Positions 51,070 to 62,584 of a stretch of 64,000 bases of DNA are shown piece after piece (position 1 is the first letter of the stretch; each line of letters opens with the position of its first letter). A model generated the notes under the pieces. That model was not told where the DNA came from, did no database searches, and saw only the letters and a list, made by a program, of their open reading frames with translations. A program made the position numbers and the translations under genes. The DNA comes from Brevipalpus yothersi (lineage: Eukaryota; Arthropoda; Arachnida; Trombidiformes; Tenuipalpidae): NCBI GenBank assembly GCA_003956705.1, contig QZCP01000100.1:165112-229111 (forward strand), read 5' to 3'.

Positions 51070-52183
51070 ATGACTCTATCGGAAAATACATCCGAAATTC
51101 GTCTTGAAAATCCGCCAACAGATTGTATTCAATCGGTTAAATATGGACCAACAAATTCTCGATTCTTGATTGCTGCTTCATGGGATTGTACTGTTCGATT
51201 GTATGATACTTATACAAATAAATTGAAAACTGAACACAAGCATGCTAATCCTGTGTTGGATTGTGCTTTCCAGGTGAGTTGATGGCTTCTGTGTGTATGT
51301 TTGTGTGTGTATTTGTATAGCTGATTGTTTTGGGTGTTTGAAAACGTTTGAATGTTCATGTTCTTTTACCATCTCTCTCTTCTGTCTTTTGTAGGATCAA
51401 AATTTTATATGGAGTGGAGGTCTCGATCAGCAGGTGAAAATTTTCGATATTGAACGTGAAACGGAAACATTAGCTGGATCTCATACGGGACCAGTCCGGT
51501 GTGTTGAGTATGCCAGTGAGATGAATGTTATGCTTACTGGTGGTTGGGATGCATGTGTTAAGATGTGGGATCCTCGAACTCCTAATGCACCGGGATCACT
51601 TGCTCAACCTGACAAAATTTATACGATGGCTGTTTGTGGTGATAAATTTGTTGTTGGTACTGCCGGTCGACGAGTGTTGGTGTGGGATCTGAGAAATCTT
51701 GCTTACGTTCAACAGAGACGTGAATCATCACTCAAATATCAGACCAGATGTATTCGTTGTTTTCCCAATAAGCAGGGATACGTATTGAGCTCAATTGAGG
51801 GCCGTGTATCGGTAGAATACTTTGATCCTGATCCGGAAATTCAAAAGAAAAAGTATGCTTTCAAGTGTCATCGGAAGAAGGATGAAAACACTGGAATCGA
51901 AATGATATATCCCGTGAATGCTATTGCTTTTCACAGTGTACACAACACTTTTGTCACCGGAGGAAGTGATGGCTTCGTGAATCTATGGGATGGATTCAAT
52001 AAGAAGAGACTCTGCCAATTCCACAAATTTCCAACTAGTATATCATCATTAGCATTTTCACCTGACAATAATTTTTTAGCTATTGCATCATCGTTTTTGT
52101 GTGAAAATGAATCTGTTAAGAATCCACCTCCAGATAACATTTTTATTCGTAAAATAAGTGATGCTGAAGCGAAACCAAAGTGA
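51070..52183 (+). CDS. bub3: Mitotic checkpoint protein Bub3
   Basis: Exons 51070-51273 and 51395-52183 (phase 0, GTGAGT donor, TTGTAG acceptor) encode 330 residues; human BUB3 has 328. Bub3 is a seven-bladed WD40 propeller that binds the GLEBS motifs of Bub1 and BubR1 and MELT repeats of KNL1 at kinetochores, in the spindle assembly checkpoint. Diagnostic blocks: PPTDCIQSVKYGP, FLIAASWDCTVRLYD, FIWSGGLDQQVKIFD, HTGPVRCVEY, LTGGWDACVKMWDPR, GRRVLVWDLRN, RESSLKYQTRCIRCFPN, GRVSVEYFD, IYPVNAIAFH, TGGSDGFVNLWDG and FHKFPTSISSLAFS. The ATG has A at -3. It is divergent from the coiled-coil gene. Confidence 0.98.
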
Positions 52184-52936
52184 TCCTCAACATCACACTG
52201 TCTCTCACACACACACCATATCTGATTCTGCCGTGTTTGTAAATTTTATCATTATTATAAGAGAAAAGCAAGAAATCACTTTCATCGATTGCCTTTTTGG
52301 TTTTTCCCTCTCAAAAAACTGTCTCTACAACATCAAGTAACCCCATTCACGCTGTCTCTCTCATATTATACATATTTGGAAATCTGGTTCAAATTTCTTT
52401 GTAACTATCTAATTATATGTATATTACCATCAATTATCACCTGAATTGGTCAATATACACATTTATATATATTGATTTTTTTGATACAAATGGGTAAATG
52501 TGTTTATCATCATTTAATATCAAACACAAATTACACTCACACATTCTTGTCCATCTGGAGATATTATTCTTGATCATATATCTTCACCAGCGCAGGCTCT
52601 AGGATATATTCCACATTCTTTTGGATTCCATGTGTGTGAGCTATACACACACACAGCATCTGCTCAACTCTCCATAACAGTTGCATTGCGCTTATTCGAA
52701 GCGATGTTCTCACAACTTTTGAACATTTCGAACACAACATAGTTCTCATAATTCGAGAGCTGTTAAGGTCCATCGTTTTTTTTCCTTCTCTTCGATCTTG
52801 TTTCTCTCTTGATGATATTTCCCTATCAAATTGGATTATGTTCATCTTTTTTGATTGATATTTTACACTTAATCAGAATGGTTTCGATTGTGCCATTCTT
52901 TGATACTTATATTCACAATTTATCTTAGTTTCCAAA
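52184..52936 (+). other. bub3 3' flank and 5' flank of Dscam-like gene
   Basis: A 753-base AT-rich gap between two plus-strand genes. No exact AATAAA was found. The minus-strand frame at 52564-52845 shows no recognisable domain and is probably chance. Confidence 0.5.
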
Positions 52937-53575
52937 ATGAATGTGATGATCATTTACGAAAGTTTTTCTCAACTCCACTGTTTCCTTACCTCTTCTGATC
53001 ATATAAGGCCATCACCGTTGCATGGATCGACAAAATTTGTAATTAGTGTAATCTACCTATTATTGTGGCTATTTGATTCACATGTGATCATCGGATGGGC
53101 ACAACTTATCGACAAAACACCGATAGACACATGGCCTCATTTTGTACTCGAGCCACCGAGTAGGATAATTTTTTACAATTCAACCGGAGTAACGGTAAAC
53201 TGTCGTGCCGATGGTAAGCCGGAACCATCGACCACATGGCTCACAATGTCCATTGGACAATCGATGGCCAGTGTACACGGTGATCGTGATATGTGGCGTC
53301 GAGTGAAAGATGTGCCCGGACTGCGACATGTTCGATCCGATGGTTCACTAGAATTTTCTCCATTCTCACAGCATCAATTTAATGATGATATACATTCTGC
53401 CATTTATCGTTGTATAGCCACTAATCCAATAGGAACAATCAGCAGTCGAAATGTTCGTCTGAGAGGTGGTAAGTATCGCCAGTATTCACCTTTATTACCC
53501 TCTTAGATCCCCATTTTTACCTCATCTCTCGTGGATCTGTTCCTCTCTCTCTCTCTCAATGTGAGCCTTATTCAG

Positions 53576-53660
<85 letters not shown>

Positions 53661-55247
53661 ATGAGAACTCTACACACAAGGCTTCTGAAAATTTTCCCTC
53701 GAGATTGGTAAAAGACTTTGCTGAATCAAATGTCATTTGATTGTGATTGTGATTCACACTTCTATTCTTATACCATCTATTTTATCCTACTCTCACTCTC
53801 TTCTTCTTCTTTTGTCCAAATTCAATTTGGATCCACTAATTTTGCCTCCAATCTGTTTGTGTCCATACAGTATGTGTGTGTGTAAGTTGGTGTAATCCTT
53901 ATGTACTTGAGAATGAAGAGAAAGTGAGTAAGATTTACAAGTAACGGTAGATTTATCACCCACAAGAAAGGATCCTAGTCTTGTTAATAGATGTTCTTGT
54001 TGAACTTTGTTTCTCTGTTATACAACTAATTTTCAATCTCTCTCGAGCTGATTTTATGGTTAAAAGTGTCTGGATTTTTGTTCTATCACCATCTATAACT
54101 CTCTCTTCCTCTCTTTTCCGCTAACCAAACTTAATCAAATATCCATCATTTGATGTTCTTTTCATCTGTTTCACTTACTATACAAGCTTCATTTTCTCAC
54201 CGATCTCTTCTCAACTTTGCCTCTCAGTGTATGTTAGAACTACATTCGTTTGAACATCATTCGAAACTCACTTCCACATGCCTCTGTGAATAACATACTC
54301 TCACACTCAGAGAGTACAACACAGTTCACGATTAGGAGCTTGATTGGTCTGAAAAAATTTTCTCGTAAACTAAAGCTACATCATCAAACCATAGAGAAAG
54401 AGGAAAGGAGGTTGAGGAGGGTAACGAAACCGCCTCCATCATCATTTCAGATGAAAAGAAAGAGGAAGAGAGAAAGGCCCAAAGAATAGATGCAAACTAT
54501 TCATCCAATTCATGACAGAAAAATTGGCCTTCAAGGATGCTGCTAGCTTGGGTAGATGGAAGATAACATTTGTTCCATGTTAGTTGATAAACTTTGAATT
54601 AATGAGATCAGATGCATTTTTTGAACAAATAAATCTGCACCATTCTTTTTGAGCAAAAATTTTTATCCTCCTCTTTGCTCTCTTTCTCTTTCTCTTTCTC
54701 TTTCTCTTTCTCTTTCTCTTTCTCTTTCTCTCTATCCCATATCTTCACTGTATTCCAACAATTTCTAACCATTCTCAAGCTTTCTCCATGCTTTTCTCTT
54801 TCATCTCGATAATCATTGATCATTTAGTTGTTCAATGGTTTTGATTTTGATGATGATGGGCTTCATGTTTTCATGATAATTTGATTTGAGCTACTTTTGA
54901 TAGTGAGCTCTCATTTTTCTTCGAATGTATTTCTGGTCCTTCTCTTCCTCTTCTCCTCTCCTTCTCTCGTTATTCCAATATCAAATCATGCTACACAAGA
55001 GTCCTACAGCAGCACAGCAAGAGAAAATACTTGATAGAGAAAAATAAGAGGAAGACAGAGAAAAATCTCAAGATAAAATATGACTGCTTATTTCGCTTAT
55101 TGTCCAAATTCTTTCTTATATCCATTCAAGAGCATCCCGTTCAGTGAAAATCATGATTCGTTGTCCAAATGGTTTGATTCTTGAAGTGATTCTTGCTGTA
55201 CGATTGATTTCTCATTTCCACTGACAAGCTTTTTTCCCTACAATCAT

Positions 55248-55310
<63 letters not shown>

Positions 55311-57802
55311 CTATTCCTCTTTTTCCTGATGATATCTCGATTTTGGTGTCAATCGTAAACAATTATATGTATCGAGCAACAAAAGCTTGGACAGCAAAAA
55401 TCATGAGACCCCGAATTGTTCGATTAATCGATCGAAATCATCTTCTTATTCCATTCTTTTTCTTCTTCGTATTCTTCCTTTTTGTTTTTGTATCCTGTAT
55501 TGTTCAGTTACGAGCGTCCATCTTTTCCAATTCTTCTCCTTCCCAGACTTCCAGCCTAAGTCTATGGTCAACTATTCATTATGATGATCTTTGGTATTAT
55601 AATTCACCAGCATTAATCTTGGTTTACCATTTCTTAGACCTTAGATTTGTTCAATGGACATTAGCATAGTATGACATGAGGAATGAAAGTAGCATTGTCA
55701 GAATGCTGCCAGTTATGGATGATCCAACAACAATTCCATTTGCCCTTTGAGCTTCACTTTTGATTCTCTTTTCGTGCCCAGAGTTTTGAGAGTATTATTT
55801 GAACGGTTCTCTTTTCAGAATGTCTTATTACAACTTTAATTCCAATTTCAAGGTTGTCTTGTTCTCTCATTAAAAGACTATGAAAAAATGGTTATATGAA
55901 GATGAATTGTTGTGCAAACTAATTGAAATATTTTCGTTTCTTCCAGAAAGATTTTATCTTTCAATTTGTCTTCCAACATTCATGCTGTTAACCTCAGTGA
56001 AATCTGAAAACATTCAATCGATAAGAGTAGAAGAAAGAAAATGAAATGCTATGCGAATGGAATTTTATCTCAATCTTTTTGCCAAGAAAATATTCAAGAC
56101 TCCAATAATGAGACCAAGTTTTGTTCACGTATTCTTCTAACTAGATAAATCTGATAAAAAAACTCATGGGCTACTATGGCCCTTGATTTTATGATTCAAA
56201 CCTATCTTTCTCTTCCTTTTTTTCACCCTTTGCTTTCATGCTGATTCGATAGAGATGATTGGAATGATTCGAAAAAATTCTCCTTTCAACTGGAGAGAAG
56301 CCAACTATTTCAATAATCTTCTATTCAAATGAGCTAGAATTCTGTTAGTAAGAAAAAGTGGATCCTATGAGGTAGAGAATCTTGATCATCTCTCAGAATC
56401 ATGTGCATGTATATGTTCTCCTTCTCTAACGTTCTCAATTTCTTCCTCTTCCTCTATCTTCCACTTTCCTCTTATTTGCTCTTTATTCATTCTTTCTTAC
56501 TTTTCCCCTTCATTTCCATCTTCATCTTATTACGGAATAAAGATTCCATCCATACTCCAATGATCACTCACCTTTCCTCTTGTGAAAGAAAGAATCGTGA
56601 TCCTCTTCGAATTATCGAGTGTGACTGTATAAGATCTTACCTTGTCAACCCTAATCAAGACCAAAAGTCAGGCCAGACTACTCTCACGATACTGTATGCT
56701 ATCAACATCCATTCGATACCAAACATTCTTCCCAATTCCTCATTCCATTTGATAGTGACAGCTTGTCGATGCTCTCTCTCTCTCTTTGGATCCTTCTTCT
56801 CTACCCATCAAATCATCAGACTTCATTCCAATGTCTGGATGATGGATTCCTGCACGATTCTGTGTCACTCTCTGTTAGAGAGATATCTTCTTGTTTCCCA
56901 CTCTTCAATCCTCTGAGCGGATAATACTCAGAAGTTTGAATTGTTTTGGAAATATTTCATCATAAACACGTGTTTCATCTCAGATTCGAGAGAAAATTCT
57001 GATGATGAGATTTTGTTAGTCAGTAAGGTTTTCAGTAAAATCATTCTGATAGGACTCAACCAGAGAGCTTCTTGAAACATGAATTGAATTCTCCAAAATA
57101 TTGACCAAAGAGAATATCCAAGGGGGAAAATTTCAGTTTTCAGTCTTCTTTGAATGAATTATTTCGCCCATGAGGCTCGTTTCATTATTTTTGCTCATGG
57201 AGTATTGTGTCCTTATAGTAGGAGAATTCCATCTTTCTCAGAACGGTTTCCAAGAAATACCGTTCCACCATTAAGCAAAGGTAACCAGATTTCCATGGTA
57301 GGCTGAACTCTTGAGGTTAACGGTTGAATTTGAATGAATATGATGCAGGAGAGGAGGCAAAGTATTCGAGAACATCTCGGTTGGAAGAAGCAGAAAATCC
57401 TGAAGGAAAAAAAATGATGATCTCGTTCACCTCTGTTTGACAATCATTTTGACGGAAGAAGAATGATAAAGCTCATAGAAAGTAGGAGATGGAGAAAAAT
57501 GCTCAAAAAAATGATATCAAAAGAATATGGAGGGCCTGATGAGACTTCAAACTGAGAAACTGGAAAAATTGTGAGCGTGAGATGGATAAATGTCACAGTC
57601 TGGAGAAGGAATTCTTTCACAAACACAAAACGCATACAAAGTATACACAATAGTCTAGGATTTTGTGCCTTATTCAACTGCTTGAACGTTTCCTATTTCA
57701 ATCGGTATCAGATATTGTAGAGAATAAGGAGAAATACTCTACCATCCAATAGTTTTTGAATACCTTTCTTCCAAGCTAAAGCATTTAGAGAATCAATCAG
57801 AA

Positions 57803-57860
<58 letters not shown>

Positions 57861-58270
57861 CATAATCTTGAGTAGGACTTACATTGAACCCACTGTATTC
57901 ATGTTCATCCAGGTATCGAGGTCAGAACAATATGTCGTTTCTTAGCCACTTGATTGTGAATGTCCCAATAATTCTCTTTCAGCATTCAACTGTAATTGCC
58001 TATTGCTGACGAGTAGCTGGATGAGTTATGCTAATTAGCAGTCCAATAGGAATTCATTCATGAATGTGTAATCGATTGTCAATCCATGCCATTTGTTTCC
58101 AATGATTGTGAGTGTTGCTGAGCTATTGTGTCACCTCATGTAGCTCATGATGTGGTTACAGATGAGAGAGGCAAAAATTTGTGACCTCAAATGCATTGAC
58201 AATCTCATCCAATTCATTAGATAAAAGCAACAAATTTTATTTCTTAGCTGATTTATTTGATCAGATTCTT

Positions 58271-58335
<65 letters not shown>

Positions 58336-58796
58336 TTCTACATACATGTTATAGTGTTATATGTTGGTTATATGTAAATTTAATTCCTCTCTATTTTTGC
58401 CGAATTTTCTGGTTCCCAGAATTGATCTTATTCATGTAAGCGGAAAATGTTCCCATTTATTTGCACAACTAAATTTATTCAATTTGTTCATATCATTACA
58501 AATAGTAGTTATTTCAAACTGTCGTTGACGAAATTTTTCGTGAATTATGTGGCCCTTTGCTATCGGTTTGCCTCTTCCACCCACATTTTCTCTCTCTCTC
58601 TCTCGACCATAAAAGTGTGGGCAAAAACTAGTCAAGTAAAGACATTGGGAAAGATTTGAAATGGTCGGTAAAACTTATTTGTAAAAATTTTTCCCTCGGA
58701 ATATAAATCACTTGTCAGACACAGACACAGAAAAAGAGGAAAAATTTTGCCTCTGGAAAGAGTGGCATAAGAAAACGAAAAGAAGAGAAAGGAAGA

Positions 58797-58854
<58 letters not shown>

Positions 58855-60483
58855 GAAATGACAAGCAATAGCAATTCCCTCCCAATTCGTTTGTTCTCTT
58901 TTCTGCCTCCTCTTCTCTCTGGGACACATATACACAAATAGAGGAATAAAGAGGAAAAAGAATGTAGGCGGATGATCTTACAGCTGATTGAGTAAGTGAA
59001 ATCCTCTGTATTCTTTTTATTTCCAGAGGAAACTTAAAACAACAGCAGTAGTAACAACTGGAGCAACGATTTGTTTGCCCTCAAAAATATATGTGTATGT
59101 ATGTATGTATGTATGAATGAATGTATGTATTTTGTGTTTGAAAAATTGTAGCGGAAAAAGAACAAGAACATGATATGAGCTTGGATGAGAAACCAATCAA
59201 AGTTCAGCATAATGTATAGTCAATGAATTCGATTACATTCAATATCAGTCATTCCGATTTTTTTCTGCTCTACACTTTCTATCGGTTTCAAAAGTTGTCA
59301 TTGATTTTTCATTGAAAAAGAGAGTAGAATAACATCCAAAGTATTTATTGAAGAGGTAGAGGGAGAGAGAAAAGGAATCTCAAAGCAAACATTGTTCTTT
59401 TGGAAGATAAATTGGAACTTGTATACTCACAAGCTTGTGAACCTTTCAATAGAATACAAGATTTCTCACTTCTGTGTGTATTTCTCTCCCAAATAGATTC
59501 ATGTGCATTGAATCTAACACACCTTCTGGATCAGCTTGTATCTCGAACCTTTTTGATGCTTTCCAGAAGATGGTAATCTTTTCCAAAGTTTTCCATGATG
59601 TTCATCATGCTCATACTATGAACACGGATGATATTCATCTTGAAGAAAAGATCATCGAATGAAGAGAGAAAAGAGAGAGGAAAAGTTTTCAGATGAGTGA
59701 AGTGAATGAAGTGGCTATAGAGAATGTGTGTTATTCATTGGAAGAAAAGAATACAGAGAAAGAGAGAGAGACTAGAAATGAATGAATGAAAGTGGAGAAA
59801 AAGGAAGAAAGTGGAAGTGAAGAAATGAAGTGTGTATACACTCGACAAGTAGTTTTCATGAAACGAATTCGAAGTACACTTTTATCTTCTAGTCAAATGA
59901 TGGAGGAAGCTGAGCATCTTTTTTCCCAACTTTTCTCTCTCATTCTCATTCTCATCCTCTCTCTCTGTCTCTCCTCCCTACCAATTTGTATGCCACTACA
60001 AAATCACTGTATTCTTTCTCTCTCTGTTAGTGATTGTGGGAGAAAACAGAGTAAAAGAGCAGTATCATTGGCTTGATGACTCTTTCTCTTATGCTCTTTC
60101 TCTATCACTCCCTATGCTTAAGAAAAACTCATTAGATGCAGCTAATTACTGTGTATCCAATTGCTTTATCCTTAATTACAGTTTCGTAGAGAGCAAAGGG
60201 AAAAGAGAGAGATCTTTGTCCTGATACAAAATGAAACAGTTAACCTGATATAATGATTATCAGAAAGATGAGAACAAAAATAAAGAGAAAGGTAAAATGA
60301 TGAGGGAAATTGAAAAAAATCTTCCTTCAAACATCGTGTGTGAAGATCATTTATTCTCCATCACTTTTCGAAGGTGCTCCGAATAGCACCTCGGTGTTTT
60401 ATTTTCACTTGCCTCAAGGGTTTCACATTTGAAATTCGAGGCTGTTGCTGCTCAATTTTGTGATGGATTGAAAATTTGTATTC

Positions 60484-60530
<47 letters not shown>

Positions 60531-62584
60531 TCAAGTATCTGAGTAGGGATCATGTTTCTCACAAGAGTATCATGATGATCATTGTATCCTTTTTTTCTAT
60601 CTCTCTTTCTATCTCCATCTCAAAAGGAATGACTTTTTTCTTTTTCAATTTCTTGTTCAAAACTTTTTTTCCTCTCCTCTTTCTCTCTCCATTTGATTCA
60701 CTCTTCTGAAAATCATGATTCAATTTAGTGTTCAAATTCGATGACTTTTTATGGACTCAATTCGAAACGCTTATTTTGTCTATTGCCTGTATTGCCTCTT
60801 TTCCCTCTTTTTTCTACTCTGTTCATCAATTGACTATAGCTTACTAGAGAATCAAGATTTGCTCTTTGATCTATTGTTCTTATAAAGTTGATTTGATCAG
60901 AGAGAAAGAATGAGAACAGAAAACTGAGAAAAACTATCGAAATAAGGCCCACAATCATCAATAGGATTATGGTCAATTCAATTATCGATAACTTGCGATT
61001 GAACATACTCTCTCATCTATTTTTCCGAATGCAAATTGTACAAATAATCATTCCTCTCTTTCACAGTTGTCCTACAAAATCTAGAGGCCAGAGTATATGA
61101 TCAATTTGTTGTCAAAGGTAGTACTGGTGTGCTAAGGTGCCAATTGCCTACTCATCTTCAAGATGTGGCTACTGTGATATCATGGATACGAGAAGATGGC
61201 CTAATTATTAGAGGATTCTCGAGCTCAGGTGAGTTTAATGCTGATTCATAACCAAGTATACCACCGATAGTACATTGTATTGAAGGATCAACATTCCAAT
61301 TGATTATGATCAAAGAGTTTACCTTTGTTTCATCATACCGCATATCAAATGATATTCTGTAAGCAATACTGTATGGGCATTTTCTCAGCCTTAGTGGCTT
61401 ACAGCCCAGCATCCGATCACATACTAACGAGAATATCACCTTCGAAAAATGTTGACATGAACAATTCTGGATGGACATTTATTGTTTTTACGGTGATCTA
61501 CCATAACAGGCAAACATCGATGCCAATGTCCATAAGAATGCCACTTGGTTTGGAAAGTGTTATCTAAATATTGTTGCCATCACTGTGTACATTGTATTTA
61601 ATCATCAAAGTCATCTCTTCAGTCAATGTTCGTTTGAAATCAATCTCAAAGATAGAATCAGAAGAAAGTCTCTTTAACCATGATGGTCAGAAGAGAGAGA
61701 GAGAACGAATCTCAATTGTATAAATGTATGTGTGTCGAGAATAACAATGGTTAAATCTAAATCGGAATATCTTTATCATGATGTGAAATCAATCTTCCGG
61801 CATAACTTCTTACCTATTTTGTATTGTCCTTCTAACTTCCTTTTCCTTTTAGCCTTTGGTATTCATGTTCTATCTTTATCTTCCTCTCATTTCCTTCCTG
61901 ACTTTTTCTCCTCTCCTTTATCTCACACAAATATGATAGGTAATCTGGATTCCAAGTACATTCTTTTTCCAACTGGTGAGCTGCACATAGTTCGGGTATC
62001 CAAGGAAGACAGTGAATTGTCTTATAGATGCCAAATATCTGACACTATCCATGGACGAAATGCTTTGAGCATATCTTCAGGACGTTTAGCTGTAACTGGT
62101 TAGTTTTCATTCTTTTTACCTCTCTTGTCTCCAATAAAGAACACTACACACACCGTAAAACACTTTAGCTCAAAGCAATTCTTGTTCTAATCTGGTTGTC
62201 TTTTTACCTTTTTCTCCACTTATTTTCTTGGGGCTTGTATTTGATTTCGTCCTATCTTTCTCTCTTATATATCTATAGAGCCCCAAGGAAACAGTCCTCC
62301 CCAGTTTGTACACAAAATTCGAACTATTAAAGTACGAGCTCCTGATCACGCAATGCTTCCATGTGCAGCTCAAGGTTTTCCAAGTGTTGTGATTAAATGG
62401 TATAAGCAAGCTCAATCGAGTAGTTCACCAATTACAATCAAAAATTATGGCAAAAAGATACGTATATTGGATGATGGAACTTTATTAATCACCTATGTTA
62501 ATGCACAAGATTCGGGGACCTATTTTTGTCATGCAAGTAACACATATGGTGAAGAACGAAGTTTCACACATCTAACCGTTATGG
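52937..62584 (+). CDS. Dscam: Dscam-like immunoglobulin cell-adhesion molecule, N-terminal part
   Basis: Four exons, 52937-53468, 61067-61228, 61940-62098 and 62279-62584, all joined in phase 1, give about 386 residues; the gene continues past the window. Seen: N-terminal hydrophobic signal (about 33-55). Ig1 has Cys89, Trp101 and Cys159, with the Dscam signature IIFYNSTGVTVNCRADGKPEP and DVPGLRHVRSDGSLEFSPF. Ig2 is split over exons 2 and 3 (LRCQLP, ISWIREDG; YILFPTGELHIVRVSKED, SYRCQI). Ig3 is in exon 4 (LPCAAQGFP, IKWYKQ, DDGTLLITYVNAQDSGTYFCHASN). Dscam proteins are homophilic receptors in neurite self-avoidance and, in arthropods, immunity. Later Ig, fibronectin III and membrane domains are not in the window. 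The Ig1 loop before DVPGLR is longer than I recall in insects. The start could also be Met4. Confidence 0.9.
53579..53658. repeat. (CT)n microsatellite
   Basis: An 80-base CT run near the start of Dscam-like intron 1. Confidence 0.95.
54680..54733. repeat. (TCTCTT)n hexamer repeat
   Basis: A pure pyrimidine run with six-base period, about nine units, in Dscam-like intron 1. Confidence 0.9.
55251..55304. repeat. (CT)n microsatellite
   Basis: A CT run in Dscam-like intron 1. Confidence 0.95.
57806..57858. repeat. (GA)n microsatellite
   Basis: A GA run in Dscam-like intron 1, opposite in strand to most tracts in this intron. Confidence 0.95.
58272..58331. repeat. (CT)n microsatellite
   Basis: A CT run in Dscam-like intron 1. 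Confidence 0.95.
58800..58848. repeat. (GA)n microsatellite
   Basis: A GA run in Dscam-like intron 1. Confidence 0.95.
59090..59129. repeat. (TATG)n microsatellite
   Basis: A tetranucleotide TATG run with AATG variants, in Dscam-like intron 1. Confidence 0.85.
60491..60527. repeat. (CT)n microsatellite
   Basis: A CT run about 540 bases before the Ig2 exon of the Dscam-like gene. Confidence 0.9.
61229..61939 (+). other. Intron 2 of Dscam-like gene
   Basis: A 711-base phase-1 intron splitting the Ig2 domain between GFSSS and NLDSKY. This corresponds to the region of the exon 4 cluster in insect Dscam1, but no variant exon is seen here. Confidence 0.8.

Larger units (their letters stand above)
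53469..61066 (+). other. Intron 1 of Dscam-like gene (7.6 kb)
   Basis: A phase-1 intron (G|TT, Val) between Ig1 and Ig2. It is rich in (CT)n and (GA)n tracts and holds a (TCTCTT)n run and a (TATG)n run near 59090-59129. I looked for alternative Ig2-like exons and saw none. A 171-codon frame at 56401-56916 is pyrimidine-rich low-complexity sequence and is not accepted as a gene. Confidence 0.8.

Noticed and set aside
56401..56916. 171-codon open frame with an ATG start in Dscam-like intron 1
   Set aside because: It lies in pyrimidine-rich DNA where stop codons are rare. The protein is Phe/Leu/Ser-rich with no recognisable domain and no neighbouring splice pattern.
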